64,000 nt of DNA from Algoriphagus boritolerans DSM 17298 = JCM 18970 (GCF_900108085.1 NZ_FNVR01000002.1:285602-349601), one strand, 5' to 3'; shown: positions 8,623-18,426, counted from the stretch's first letter. Made by a program: numbers and translations. The notes: generated by a model from the sequence alone, not told the origin.

Positions 8623-9831
8623 ATGAACCTCAACGGTAAGCGAATTCTACTGGGGGTGACTGGCAGTATTGCTGCCTATAAATCCGCTCATTTGACCCGT
8701 TTACTAATCAAATCAGGAGCTGAAGTGCAACTCATTATGAGCACTTCGGCTCTTGACTTTATTACCCCTCTTACTTTAGCAACGCTATCCAAGCGTCCGG
8801 TCTATTCAGAATTTTTTGATAAGAAATCCGGAGAATGGAATAATCATGTAGCACTTGGTCTTTGGGCCGATCTTTTCATTATCGCTCCGCTGAGTGCCAA
8901 TACCCTTGCGAAATTTGCAAATGGACTTTGTGATAACCTGCTCTCTGCTACCTACCTCTCAGCTCGGTGCCCCGTCATGCTGGCGCCAGCCATGGACTTG
9001 GACATGTACCAACATCCTGCTGTCCGCGAAAACCTTCGAAAAGTTCAATCTTTCGGAAATTTACTTTTGGATGCCGAAAGTGGAGAATTAGCGAGTGGGC
9101 TTTTGGGACAGGGAAGAATGATGGAGCCGGAGCATATTTTGGTGCGGGTGGAGAATTTTTTTGGATCAAAACCTGATTTCAAAGGAAAAAAAGTGCTGAT
9201 CACACTTGGACCAACTCAGGAAGCTATCGATCCTGTCAGATACATTAGCAATCATTCTTCCGGAAAAATGGGCTTGGCTATCGCAAATGCCTTCAGGACC
9301 TGCGGAGCCGAAGTTTTTCTGGTTTCCGGTCCAGTTTCGCTTCCAATCGACACCGGGCTATTTCACCTGGTCAAGGTAAAGTCTGCCGCAGAAATGTACC
9401 AAGCCTCCAAAAAACTTCATGGAGAAATGGATGTCTGTGTTTTTGCAGCGGCAGTAGCGGACTATTCTCCAGCGGTGGTCGCTCAGGAGAAAATCAAAAA
9501 AGCTGATTCGGAAATGTCGATTCTCCTTAAAAAGAATGTTGACATCGCCTTTGAATTAGGTAAAGCCAAGAGGAAAGGGCAAATTCATGTTGGATTTGCC
9601 TTGGAAACCGAAAATGAGGAACTGAACGCCAAGGGTAAGCTAGACAAGAAAAACTTTGATCTGATCGTTTTGAATTCGGCAAACGAAAAAGGGGCTGGGT
9701 TCCAACATGACACGAATCGAGTGAAGATATTTCATTCGGATGGAAGGTCTGCAGATTCAGGACTTGTCTCGAAAAATGACGTTGCAGTCTTAATTTTGGA
9801 AGAAATCAAAAAGGTGCCGGTTTGGATTTGA
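8623..9831 (+). CDS. coaBC: Bifunctional phosphopantothenoylcysteine decarboxylase / phosphopantothenate-cysteine ligase
   Basis: Carries out two consecutive steps of coenzyme A synthesis in the cytoplasm. The N-terminal CoaC flavoprotein (about residues 1-185) shows GVTGSIAAYKS, the catalytic His in NHVALGLWADL and PLSANTLAK. The CoaB ligase follows, starting near KVLITLGPTQEAIDPVRYISN, with CVFAAAVADYSP and VGFALETE. Two CoaC residues known from the E. coli enzyme differ. The PxMNxxMW Asn is Asp here (APAMDLDMY), and the clamp Cys is Ser (ELASGLLGQGRM). I believe both changes are common in this phylum. 402 residues is normal length. Confidence 0.95.
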   Translation: MNLNGKRILLGVTGSIAAYKSAHLTRLLIKSGAEVQLIMSTSALDFITPLTLATLSKRPVYSEFFDKKSGEWNNHVALGLWADLFIIAPLSANTLAKFANGLCDNLLSATYLSARCPVMLAPAMDLDMYQHPAVRENLRKVQSFGNLLLDAESGELASGLLGQGRMMEPEHILVRVENFFGSKPDFKGKKVLITLGPTQEAIDPVRYISNHSSGKMGLAIANAFRTCGAEVFLVSGPVSLPIDTGLFHLVKVKSAAEMYQASKKLHGEMDVCVFAAAVADYSPAVVAQEKIKKADSEMSILLKKNVDIAFELGKAKRKGQIHVGFALETENEELNAKGKLDKKNFDLIVLNSANEKGAGFQHDTNRVKIFHSDGRSADSGLVSKNDVAVLILEEIKKVPVWI

Positions 9832-9859
9832 CTTTCGAAATTTTAGCTACTTTAGACCT

Positions 9860-10762
9860 ATGACTAAGCTTAAATTTCTAATTCTGTTTTATTTTTTTAC
9901 ATGGGCAGCGGAGGCGCAAGAACTGAATTTCACGGTCATCATTAACAGCGACCGATCCAGAATTCAGAATACGGATATTTTCAATCAGATGAAGACCAAT
10001 TTTGAGCAGTTTCTCAATGGTAGATCTTGGACGGATGACGAATATCGCCCCGAAGAGCGAGTCAAAGGAAACCTACTGATTACCATCAATGATGTACCTC
10101 AGATCGGGTTTTACAACGCCACGGTTCAGGTTCAGGTAGTTCGTCCGGTCTATGGGACCAATTATGAGTCCTTGATTCTTAATTTTGCGGACCGAAATTG
10201 GAACTTTGAGTATTTGGAGTCTCAGCCCTTGGAATTTAACAGGTTTACATTTTTGAATAATATCAGTTCACTTCTGGCTTTTTACGCTTACATCGCCTTG
10301 GGTATCGACTACGACACTTTTGCCAGCCGGGGAGGAAATCCATTTTTTGAGGTGGCAAACGATATTGTAAACAATGCCCAACAATCCGGGAGACCCGGCT
10401 GGGTCCAAACTCAAACTGACCGAAGAAATCGCTATTGGCTGATCAATGATATTTATGTGTCCACGATTTATGGATCGATACGTGATGCCTACTATCTCTA
10501 TCATCGGCAAGGCATGGATCTGATTCAAATTGATCCCGAAACTGCCTACAAGAACATCCTGGAGGCAATCAAACTAGTGGCAACAGCAAATAAATTACAG
10601 CCAAATGGGATCTTTACCATTACTTTTGTGGATGCCAAATCAGATGAAATTTCACAAGTGTTGAAAAGTGCACCTTTTGAAATTCGGGACGAGGCAGTGA
10701 AGTTACTTTTGGAGGTCGACCCAAATAACGCCAGAAAGTACAACGAGCTTCTGAGAAGCTAA
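9860..10762 (+). CDS. porD: DUF4835 family protein, type IX secretion protein PorD
   Basis: 300 residues with a signal peptide (LKFLILFYFFTWAAEAQ). It begins with the family's N-terminal theme ELNFTVIINSDRSRIQNTD and an early FEQFLNGRSWTDDEY segment. This matches the DUF4835 family, annotated as PorD and linked to type IX secretion and gliding. Its molecular role is not established. It lies between coaBC and recN, as in many Bacteroidota genomes, and fits with the T9SS-sorted protein 2.5 kb upstream. Confidence 0.85.
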   Translation: MTKLKFLILFYFFTWAAEAQELNFTVIINSDRSRIQNTDIFNQMKTNFEQFLNGRSWTDDEYRPEERVKGNLLITINDVPQIGFYNATVQVQVVRPVYGTNYESLILNFADRNWNFEYLESQPLEFNRFTFLNNISSLLAFYAYIALGIDYDTFASRGGNPFFEVANDIVNNAQQSGRPGWVQTQTDRRNRYWLINDIYVSTIYGSIRDAYYLYHRQGMDLIQIDPETAYKNILEAIKLVATANKLQPNGIFTITFVDAKSDEISQVLKSAPFEIRDEAVKLLLEVDPNNARKYNELLRS

Positions 10763-10802
10763 GCTGGTTTTTTTTTAGCTTTGTCCAAAGCTGATCAAGT
10801 AT

Positions 10803-12455
10803 ATGCTCAAATCACTTAGTATTTCCAATTATGCGCTAATCGACCAACTAAGTATGCAGCCCAGCAATGGGCTTAGTATGATCACTGGGGAGACAGGTGC
10901 CGGCAAGTCTATCATGCTGGGGGCTGTGGGACTTTTGCTCGGCAATCGCTCAGATTCGAAGGTTTTGCTGCACGAAGATAAAAAATGCGTCGTCGAAGGC
11001 ATATTTGATATTTCTGAATATGGGTTAAAAGAATTTTTCGATCAGGAGCAGTTGGATTATGAGGAAAGCTGCATCATCCGAAGAGAAATCAGTCCGAATG
11101 GAAAGTCACGATCTTTTGTAAATGATACCCCGGTCTTGCTTGATGCTCTGAAAATTCTGGGATCGAAACTTATGGATGTCCATTCCCAGCATGACACCCT
11201 TCAGCTCGGTGAGGGAAGTTATCAACTTAGTCTGGTGGATGCTTTTGCCCAGACCATGCAAGATTTGGAGGCTTATCAGCAACGCTACAGGAATTTCCGC
11301 AAGGCGAAAAAGCAATTTGATGAATTGAAATACAAAGCCTTTGAAATGCAGAAGGAGGCTGACTTCAACCAGTTCCAATTGGATGAACTGAGTGCAATGG
11401 CTTTGGTTGCAGGCGAACAATCTGAACTGGAATCCACCCAAGAGGTGCTGGAAAATGCAGAGGAAATCAAGCTGAAGATCAACGAAATGCTTGCTCTTTT
11501 TCAGGAAGAGCAGTTTGGAGTGATCCAGGGATTGGGTCAAATCCAGCATGGGTTGCAGAGTCTCGAGCGTTTGGCTCATAAATTTTCCGAGCTGAGAGAG
11601 CGGTTTCAAAGCGTATTTATTGAATTGAAAGATCTCAGTGAATCGCTTGTCGATGAGGAAAGCAAGGTAGAAATAGACTTTGAAAAGTTGGAGCAGATTC
11701 GGGAGCGCTTGAGTAAAATCTACCAACTTCAAAAAAAGCATGGGGTAAGTACTGTGGAGGAATTGATCCAAATTGAAAGCGAGCTGGCAGATAAAGTTTT
11801 TCAGTTTCAAAACCTGGACGAAAGTCTTGCAGAAGCGGAGAAGCAAATGAATGACGCAAGAAATTCCATGGAGGAGTTTGGGAATTTGTTGACCCAAAAA
11901 CGGAAATCCTGTTTTCGGCAATTTGAAAAGGAACTTCAGGAATTGCTGGTGGGATTGGGCATGGAAAATGCCCGAATCCAATTTGAGCATCGGCTGATTT
12001 CCCCCTCACTTTCAGGACTTGATGAAGTGGAGATCTTATTTTCTGCCAATAAGGGTGGCACCTTACAACCCTTAAAAAAAGTGGCTTCGGGAGGAGAATT
12101 TTCAAGGTTACTCTTTGCAATCAAATTTTTAATGGCTGATAAAATGGCCTTTCCCACGCTGATTTTTGATGAAATCGACACGGGTATTTCGGGTGAAGTG
12201 GCGCTTCAGATGGTTCGAATGATGAAAGAAATAGCCTCACGACACCAGGTGATTTGCATTACTCATCTTCCTCAGGTCGCTGCAAAGGGGGAATTGCATT
12301 ACTTTGTGTATAAAGACAACTCGGCCGAAAGGACTGTAAGTAAAATTAAACTTTTGACTCATGAAGAGCGGGTGGAGGAGTTGGCCAAGATGATCGCAGG
12401 AGCTAATCCATCTACATCATCACGTGAGAGTGCCAAAGAGCTATTGTTGAATTGA
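10803..12455 (+). CDS. recN: DNA repair protein RecN
   Basis: SMC-like ATPase of double-strand break repair. The N-terminus has the Walker A motif TGETGAGKSIMLGA near residue 30. A long coiled-coil region spans about residues 150-390, with many Glu/Gln/Lys heptads. The C-terminus carries the ABC signature VASGGEFSRLLFAIK and Walker B LIFDEIDTGISG, followed by the CITHLPQVAA switch motif. 550 residues is standard. The ATG at 10803 follows porD by 40 bases. A TAGCTTTG sequence at 10776-10783 may be its -7 promoter element, although a -33 element is not clear. Confidence 0.95.
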   Translation: MLKSLSISNYALIDQLSMQPSNGLSMITGETGAGKSIMLGAVGLLLGNRSDSKVLLHEDKKCVVEGIFDISEYGLKEFFDQEQLDYEESCIIRREISPNGKSRSFVNDTPVLLDALKILGSKLMDVHSQHDTLQLGEGSYQLSLVDAFAQTMQDLEAYQQRYRNFRKAKKQFDELKYKAFEMQKEADFNQFQLDELSAMALVAGEQSELESTQEVLENAEEIKLKINEMLALFQEEQFGVIQGLGQIQHGLQSLERLAHKFSELRERFQSVFIELKDLSESLVDEESKVEIDFEKLEQIRERLSKIYQLQKKHGVSTVEELIQIESELADKVFQFQNLDESLAEAEKQMNDARNSMEEFGNLLTQKRKSCFRQFEKELQELLVGLGMENARIQFEHRLISPSLSGLDEVEILFSANKGGTLQPLKKVASGGEFSRLLFAIKFLMADKMAFPTLIFDEIDTGISGEVALQMVRMMKEIASRHQVICITHLPQVAAKGELHYFVYKDNSAERTVSKIKLLTHEERVEELAKMIAGANPSTSSRESAKELLLN

Positions 12456-12519
12456 GCAGGGTAATCCCAAATTTTTCCTATTTTTACCCTAAAATTTTTG
12501 AAATCAATCCAAAAGCTAT

Positions 12520-13335
12520 ATGCCAGAAAATTTGCTAAAAGGAAAAGTTGGAATCATCACAGGAGCACTGGATGAAAATTCAATTGCCTGGAAAACTGCC
12601 CTAAAAGTTAAAGAACAAGGTGGGCGTTTTGTGCTCACTAATGCACCCATAGCAATGCGCATGGGCGCCATCAAGGAACTCGCTGAAGAATGCAACACCA
12701 TCGTCCTTCCGGCGGATGCTACGGTCGTGGAGGATATTGAGAAGCTTTATGCTGAGGCCAAGGAGTTTTTGGGTTCAGATTTTGATTTCCTTTTACATTC
12801 CATTGGCATGTCCCCCAATATTAGAAAAGGCCGCAGCTATGGTGACTTGAACTACGAATGGGCCATGAAGTCTTACGATGTTTCTTCCGTTTCCTTTCAT
12901 AAAATGATGCAAGTGGCGGAGAAAATGGATGTGATGAAAGAATGGGGTTCGATCGTAGGACTTTCTTACATCGCAGCGCAGCGGGTTTTCCCGTTCTATA
13001 CCGATATGGCTGACGCCAAAGCCCTGCTGGAAAGCATTGCAAGAGGATATGGATATCGCTATGGGAAGTTGAAAAAAGTCCGGGTCAACACGATTTCTCA
13101 GTCTCCTACCAAAACTACTGCCGGATCAGGAATCAGTGGATTTGACTCCTTCTACAATTTTGCCGAGGCACTTTCCCCTCTTGGTAACGCATCGGCTGAA
13201 GCCTGTGCAGATTACATTGTGATGATGTTTTCGGACTTGACCAGAATGGTCACTATGCAGAACCTCTTCCATGACGGAGGCTATTCTTTCACTGGAATCT
13301 CTGAAGATATCATGGAAAAGTTTAAAGATTTATAA
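12520..13335 (+). CDS. fabI: Enoyl-[acyl-carrier-protein] reductase (FabI type)
   Basis: Last reduction step of fatty-acid elongation, using NADH. It is a divergent short-chain dehydrogenase of 271 residues. The cofactor-binding GKVGIITGALDENSIAWKTA segment is at residues 8-27. The FabI-type YxxxxxxK catalytic pair is in VFPFYTDMADAK near residue 155, in place of the classical SDR YxxxK, and the preceding SYIAAQR segment carries a further active-site Tyr. SPTKTTAGSGISGF is the substrate loop region bound by FabI inhibitors. A strong terminator follows. Confidence 0.94.
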   Translation: MPENLLKGKVGIITGALDENSIAWKTALKVKEQGGRFVLTNAPIAMRMGAIKELAEECNTIVLPADATVVEDIEKLYAEAKEFLGSDFDFLLHSIGMSPNIRKGRSYGDLNYEWAMKSYDVSSVSFHKMMQVAEKMDVMKEWGSIVGLSYIAAQRVFPFYTDMADAKALLESIARGYGYRYGKLKKVRVNTISQSPTKTTAGSGISGFDSFYNFAEALSPLGNASAEACADYIVMMFSDLTRMVTMQNLFHDGGYSFTGISEDIMEKFKDL

Positions 13336-13353
13336 AACCACTAATCTCTATCG

Positions 13354-13386
13354 AAAAAGCCCGATTGTTCTCAGTCGGGCTTTTTT
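13354..13386 (+). terminator. Rho-independent terminator after fabI
   Basis: AGCCCGA (13358-13364) pairs with TCGGGCT (13375-13381), flanked by five A and six T. A clean terminator 19 bases after the fabI stop. Confidence 0.85.
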
Positions 13387-13469
13387 CATGTCGCTCAATG
13401 AGACAAATCCAATTTTTTCCTGATGCATTTTATTTTATCTTATTGTCCTAATTCACATCCACTCAATCT

Positions 13470-15062
13470 ATGTATCGAAGAATTCTACTCGCAGCCTTAG
13501 TAGGCATTGCTTTCACACTTCAAGCTTTTTCCCAAATCATGCCCGCCCCAATCAGGGAGGAAGGTGAAGGGCCTTATTCCAAATTGATCCTTCGCGGAGT
13601 AATTTTGGTGGACGGAACCGGAGCACCGCCTGTTGGTCCGGTAGATATCGTGGTAGAGAAAAACCGTATCACTCAAATTGAAATCGTTGGCTATCCGGGA
13701 CTTCCGATCAATGAAAGCGAAAGGCCAGAAGCAGATTCAGTCACAAAAGTACTTGACCTAGAAGGGCACTACCTGCTACCTGGTTTTGTGGATAGCCATG
13801 GTCATATTGGAGGCACAGGACAGGGTACTCCTGCCGAATATGTTTATAAATTATGGATGGCACATGGGATTACCACGATTAAAGATCCCTCAGCCGGAAA
13901 TGGACTGAACTGGGTCTTGGACCAAAAAAAGAAATCACTGAACAATGAAATCACCGCCCCTAGGATTTTTGCCTATACTTCATTCGGGCAGGGTTCTGAA
14001 AGTCCCATCATAAATGCAGCGCAAGCGAAGGCTTGGGTCAATTCCAACAAAGCCAAAGGAGCCGATGGGATTAAGTTTTTTGGTGCCAATCCTGAGGTGA
14101 TCGAGGCAGCGATTTCTGAAAACAAGCGAATCGGACTTCGATCTATCATGCACCATCAGCAATTAGGCGTTGCCAGATGGAATGTCCTGAATTCTGCACG
14201 TGCCGGGTTAACAGGTATGGAGCATTGGTATGGATTGCCTGAAGCTTTATTTCAAGACAGGACAATCCAGGATTTTAGGCTGGATTACAACTATCAGAAC
14301 GAACAGCATCGATTTGCTGAGGCAGGAAAGCTATGGAATCAGGCCGCACCACCTTATTCTGAGCACTGGAACAAAGTGATGGACGAATTGCTTGAGCTTG
14401 ACTTCACGCTTGATCCTACTTTCAATATTTATGAAGCAAATCGTGACCTGATGCGAGCAAGGACTCAGGAATGGCATGCAGTTTACACACTTCCTTCTTT
14501 GTGGAAATTCTATTCCCCGAGCAGACAATCCCACGGATCTTATTGGTTTGACTGGACTACAGAGGAGGAGGTTCAATGGAAGAAAAATTACAGCCTATGG
14601 ATGACTTTTGTCAACGAGTATAAAAACCGAGGTGGTCGGGTAACAGCCGGATCTGACTCAGGATTTATCTATCAATTGTATGGATTTGCCTATATCCGGG
14701 AATTGGAGCTACTTCGGGAGGCGGGTTTCCATCCTTTGGAGGTGATCCGATCTGCTACCATGTATGGAGCCGAAGCTTTGGGGATGGACAAAGAGATAGG
14801 AACTGTTGAGGTTGGCAAGCTTGCTGATTTTGTTATCGTAGAAGAAAATCCACTCCAAAACCTCAAAGTACTCTACGGTACAGGTTCTATCCGAATCAAT
14901 GAAAAAAACGAACCCGTGAGAGTAGGTGGCGTTAAGTACACGGTGAAGGACGGCATTGTCTACGACGCAAAGCAACTTCTTGAGGATGTTCGGAAAATTG
15001 TGGATGCGCATAAAGCCAGAGAAAATGCCCGAATGACTCAGCCAGGCTTGGACTGGCAATAA
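13470..15062 (+). CDS. Secreted amidohydrolase family protein
   Basis: 530 residues with a signal peptide (LLAALVGIAFTLQAFSQ), so probably periplasmic. The metal-dependent amidohydrolase fold is shown by LEGHYLLPGFVDSHGHIG, the HxH metal motif of subtype III amidohydrolases, near residue 110. Later come IMHHQQ, GMEHWYG and AGSDSGF with the conserved Asp near residue 395, and the C-terminal GTVEVGKLADFVIVEENPL typical of the family. The long insert with many Trp and Tyr (residues 250-370) is usual in secreted Bacteroidota members. The substrate is unknown; peptidase-like, imidazolonepropionase-like and cyclic-imide activities are all possible. Confidence 0.88.
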   Translation: MYRRILLAALVGIAFTLQAFSQIMPAPIREEGEGPYSKLILRGVILVDGTGAPPVGPVDIVVEKNRITQIEIVGYPGLPINESERPEADSVTKVLDLEGHYLLPGFVDSHGHIGGTGQGTPAEYVYKLWMAHGITTIKDPSAGNGLNWVLDQKKKSLNNEITAPRIFAYTSFGQGSESPIINAAQAKAWVNSNKAKGADGIKFFGANPEVIEAAISENKRIGLRSIMHHQQLGVARWNVLNSARAGLTGMEHWYGLPEALFQDRTIQDFRLDYNYQNEQHRFAEAGKLWNQAAPPYSEHWNKVMDELLELDFTLDPTFNIYEANRDLMRARTQEWHAVYTLPSLWKFYSPSRQSHGSYWFDWTTEEEVQWKKNYSLWMTFVNEYKNRGGRVTAGSDSGFIYQLYGFAYIRELELLREAGFHPLEVIRSATMYGAEALGMDKEIGTVEVGKLADFVIVEENPLQNLKVLYGTGSIRINEKNEPVRVGGVKYTVKDGIVYDAKQLLEDVRKIVDAHKARENARMTQPGLDWQ

Positions 15063-15277
15063 CTCATCAAAAATTTATATGGATATACGGAACTTTGCCA
15101 GTAGCTAACTTCGAAGTTCAAATGAACTAGTAAATGCCAATTCTTGGACTTCTTCGGTCTTCCGTCTTCGGTCTCCCAGCCCAAAATCAAGGGTATACTT
15201 GTCTACTTGCAGAATAGCATATAATTAGAAAAATTTATCCTTTATTCAAATAGTTCTACTCAAAATCCATTGTTTTT

Positions 15278-16075
15278 ATGCCCACTATTGAGGTTAACGA
15301 AGTGAAGCTTTTCTATGAAGAGAAAGGATTCGGGAAAGAGACCATCATTTTTTCGCATGGATTGCTTTGGAGTCACCGGATGTTTCAAAACCAGATCGAT
15401 TTTTTCAGTAAAAATTACCGCGTGATAGCATATGATCACCGGGGTCAAGGGCAAAGCGAAGTGAAGGGGCCATTTGATATGGAAACTGTCGCTGAAGATG
15501 CTGCTGAATTAATCCAAAATCTGGTTGATGGCCCCGTCCATTTCGCGGGCTTGTCCATGGGTGGATTTGTGGGGTTGAGGCTTGCGGCGAGAAGACCAGA
15601 TTTGATCAAAAGCCTCATACTCATGGAAACTTCTGCCAATGCAGAGCCCGTAGAAAACCTACCGCAATACAAAACCCTCAATGGAATTGTAAAATGGGTT
15701 GGAGTAATTCCTCCCATTGCTTCCAAAGTGATGCACCTCATGTTTGCGGAGAGTTGGCTTTCAAATCCGTCGAATAAGCCCCTGATCAAGTACTGGAAGC
15801 AGGAATTGTCCTCCAACAAAAGAAGTATCAGCGGTCCGGTAGAAGGAGTCATTTACCGAAAAGGCGTGGAGGATGAGCTGTCCAAAATTACTTGTCCGAC
15901 CCTGATCATTGTGGGTGACGAGGATGTAGCCACTAAGCCTGAAAAGGCTAAATACATTCAAATGGGGATAGGTAAAGCAAAACTTCACCTCATACCCGGT
16001 GCGGGACACAGCAGCTGCATCGAAAAGCCCGATGAGGTCAATCGACTGATTGCGGAATGGATCATGGAACAGTAG
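15278..16075 (+). CDS. Alpha/beta hydrolase
   Basis: 265 residues without a signal peptide, so cytoplasmic. The oxyanion-hole segment FSHGLLWSHRMF is near residue 26, and the nucleophile elbow GLSMGG gives the catalytic Ser near residue 92. IIVGDEDVATKPEK holds the acid Asp, and GAGHSSCIEKP holds the catalytic His near residue 248. It resembles the 3-oxoadipate enol-lactonase/haloperoxidase-like group, but the substrate cannot be assigned. It ends in a bidirectional terminator shared with the GH16 gene on the other strand. Confidence 0.88.
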   Translation: MPTIEVNEVKLFYEEKGFGKETIIFSHGLLWSHRMFQNQIDFFSKNYRVIAYDHRGQGQSEVKGPFDMETVAEDAAELIQNLVDGPVHFAGLSMGGFVGLRLAARRPDLIKSLILMETSANAEPVENLPQYKTLNGIVKWVGVIPPIASKVMHLMFAESWLSNPSNKPLIKYWKQELSSNKRSISGPVEGVIYRKGVEDELSKITCPTLIIVGDEDVATKPEKAKYIQMGIGKAKLHLIPGAGHSSCIEKPDEVNRLIAEWIMEQ

Positions 16076-16076
16076 C

Positions 16077-16103
16077 AAAAAAAAGCCCCGAGGGGCTTTT
16101 TTT
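16077..16103. terminator. Bidirectional terminator between hydrolase and GH16 genes
   Basis: A run of A, then AGCCCC and GGGGCT arms with a 2-nt loop, then a run of T. Being symmetrical, it can end transcripts from both converging genes. Confidence 0.85.
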
Positions 16104-16962
16104 AATTGGATTGGAATACTCTCACATAATCCACAATCATGTGTTGAGGAAAAGTGGTATTGGCATCTGGAGATCCGGGCCAATTTCCCCCCACAGCCAC
16201 ATTGAAGATGAAGAAGAAACTTCTCCTAAATTCATCCAATTGGGCGGGAGAAGTGTCAATTACATGGTATTCCTGATCATCTATCAGCCAGCGGATGGAT
16301 TGGGCATCCCAACTGATAGAAAAGACATGGAATTTGTCTGATAGGGTCCCAGAAGGAAGCGAATAATCGCCGCCGTATTGAGCTTGTGATCCGTCATGTT
16401 GCCAGTGTACCGTACCATGAACAGTCTTTTCCCTGCCATTTCCACCAATCATCTCCATGATGTCGATCTCTCCGCATGCTGGCCAACCAACAGAATTGAA
16501 ATTGGATCCAAGCATCCACAATGCAGGCCACATCCCTTGCCCTTTTGGCAATGCTGCCCGTATGTCTACTCTTCCGTATCGGAATTGTTTTTTGTCCTTT
16601 GTTATGATCCGTGAAGAAGTGTACTCCTTTCCACCGAATGATTCTTTTTTGGCTGTTATTACCAAGTAACCATCTTGCAAGGAGGTGTTTTCTTGTTTGT
16701 AAAATTGCAATTCATTGTTTCCCCAGCCATTCTGGCCCGTTCCGGTCTCATGACTCCAATTGGAGGTATTTAGCAAATTTCCTTCAAATTCATCTTCCCA
16801 TACCAGATTCATTCCCGGATACGAGGAAGGTGAGGTAGCTCCGGAAGTTGGAATGGCTACAGAAATTGAAGCTCCATTGCCGTCAGGATTACCCTCCTCA
16901 GATACACATCCGCCGAATCCCAAAAAAGAAAAACATACCGTCAAATAAATCCATTTTTGCAT
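16102..16962 (-). CDS. Glycoside hydrolase family 16 lipoprotein (probable beta-1,3-glucanase)
   Basis: 286 residues with a lipoprotein signal (SFLGFGGC), so probably exposed at the cell surface. The catalytic GH16 motif EIDIMEMIG is near residue 165, with both Glu residues present. GWGNNELQFYKQEN and RYGRVDIRAALPKGQGMWPALWML are typical of laminarinase-type GH16 enzymes. It is convergent with the hydrolase gene and downstream of a duplicated-domain lipoprotein on the same strand. The neighbouring divergent Y_Y_Y regulator suggests a small inducible glucan locus, but no SusC/SusD pair is visible in this window. Confidence 0.92.
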   Translation of the reverse strand: MQKWIYLTVCFSFLGFGGCVSEEGNPDGNGASISVAIPTSGATSPSSYPGMNLVWEDEFEGNLLNTSNWSHETGTGQNGWGNNELQFYKQENTSLQDGYLVITAKKESFGGKEYTSSRIITKDKKQFRYGRVDIRAALPKGQGMWPALWMLGSNFNSVGWPACGEIDIMEMIGGNGREKTVHGTVHWQHDGSQAQYGGDYSLPSGTLSDKFHVFSISWDAQSIRWLIDDQEYHVIDTSPAQLDEFRRSFFFIFNVAVGGNWPGSPDANTTFPQHMIVDYVRVFQSN

Positions 16963-17025
16963 AGCTAATAAAGTTTAGGTAAAGTGAAGATTTCTGGAAT
17001 TCCTTACAAAAATCTTCACTTGGAT

Positions 17026-18426
17026 TTATTCAGACACTAATTTGAAAGTCCACCAAACTCCGGTACCTGTTTCAATATGTAAGGTCATTTTTTTGACTCC
17101 ACCGGCCTGGGTTAAACTTACAACCTGATAATTTACCTCATTGGGTACAGCAACATTTGGCAACTCCCCTCCATTTACAGCTTTAGGAAGTGCGACATGA
17201 GCTCCCTGACCGATAAGTTTGAGGGTAGTACCATCGTATTGATAGGTGTAAGATCCAGCTCCATCATGAGGAGCTTTTGGAGTTCCGCATCCATCTGATG
17301 CAATTCCCTGCCAAGCTTCCAACCATGTCTGCTCTCCCATCTCTATTGAGAATGTACCGTCTTCGCCGAAAGTGTAGGTGTCATCAAAAAAGCAGGCTCT
17401 TGTGGACACATCCGCAGTGGTATTAAAGAACCATTCTCTACTGCCTGCCGAAGGACCCACTGCAAATGCTCCTTCTACTGGTTCCATTTTCCATGTTCCA
17501 GCAAGAGGGGCACTTGCCGGTGTGCCGGAGATTAATTTAAAATCCCACCAAACACCAGATCCAGCCTCGATTCGAAGGGTCATTCTTCTTACATCACCCT
17601 CTTGGGATTGCTCTACAATGGTATATGCGATCTGACTGGCCAGGGGAGCGCCATTGGAGATTTCTCCTGCATTATTGACTTTGGCAAGACCGATATGGGC
17701 ACCTTCTCCTATCAAGGTAAGCGTAGTACTGGTGTAGCTATAAGTAAAGCTCCCTGAACCATCAAAAGGACTAACTGGAGTTCCACAGCCATCAGCTGCC
17801 ACACCCTGCCAAGTTTCAAGCCATGTTTGGCCCCCCATGTCCTGGGTAAAAGTGCCATTTAAATCAAAGGTGTAGGTGTCGTCAAAATAACAACTGCGCA
17901 GCGCAACGTCTCCCGCAGAGTTCTGATACCACTCTCCACTGCCCGGGCTAGGGCCAACTTTAAGTGCTCCGGCGATTGGTTCCATCGTCCAAGTTCCGGA
18001 AATATCAAATTCAGGTCTTGCCGAGGCTACCGTGAAGGAAAGATTTTCTGTGCTTTCATTTCCGTTGGAATCTGTAGCCAAGATGTCAAGGTTATAATTA
18101 CCAGGTTCGAATCCATTAGGAATTTCAATTACTACCGTTTGAAGATCTCCTGAAAGATCCTCAGATCCGGAGGATACAGTTTCCCCTGCTCTGGTAATGG
18201 CATACGTAAAGGTTGATAGCGTACTGATGGTGCCTTCATCCCTTCCATCTCCAATCGTGATTTCAATTTTAAAATCTTGGCCTTCCACCAATCCACTTGT
18301 GATTGCTCCTAAGCTGAGGCTGGGGGGAGAATCAATTACCGGTACATCGTTGTATCCATTATCGCATGCCGATACGGAGATAAACAGCGATATAATACCT
18401 GTTAGTCGTAAGATTGTTTTTTTCAT
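17026..18426 (-). CDS. Lipoprotein with two tandem copies of a ~160-residue domain
   Basis: 466 residues; lipobox SVSAC with Cys21. Residues ~35-138 form an Ig/PKD-like beta domain. Two homologous domains follow, at about 142-303 and 309-466. Each starts with GTW(T/K)MEP and contains a GxSREW or GSGEW segment, a CYFDDTYTF or CFFDDTYTF strand, (Q)TWLE(T/A)WQG, DGCGTP and a C-terminal GVWW-FKL strand. The domain is lipocalin-like in feel; I do not recognise a named family. It lies directly upstream of the GH16 gene and is probably co-expressed, so carbohydrate binding at the surface is a reasonable inference. Its start codon abuts a tandem 93-bp repeat. Confidence 0.85.
   Translation of the reverse strand: MKKTILRLTGIISLFISVSACDNGYNDVPVIDSPPSLSLGAITSGLVEGQDFKIEITIGDGRDEGTISTLSTFTYAITRAGETVSSGSEDLSGDLQTVVIEIPNGFEPGNYNLDILATDSNGNESTENLSFTVASARPEFDISGTWTMEPIAGALKVGPSPGSGEWYQNSAGDVALRSCYFDDTYTFDLNGTFTQDMGGQTWLETWQGVAADGCGTPVSPFDGSGSFTYSYTSTTLTLIGEGAHIGLAKVNNAGEISNGAPLASQIAYTIVEQSQEGDVRRMTLRIEAGSGVWWDFKLISGTPASAPLAGTWKMEPVEGAFAVGPSAGSREWFFNTTADVSTRACFFDDTYTFGEDGTFSIEMGEQTWLEAWQGIASDGCGTPKAPHDGAGSYTYQYDGTTLKLIGQGAHVALPKAVNGGELPNVAVPNEVNYQVVSLTQAGGVKKMTLHIETGTGVWWTFKLVSE

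Noticed and set aside
11106..11990. 294-codon minus-strand frame opposite recN
   Set aside because: Leu/Phe/Gln-rich text typical of the antisense of a coiled-coil gene; recN itself is intact and conserved.
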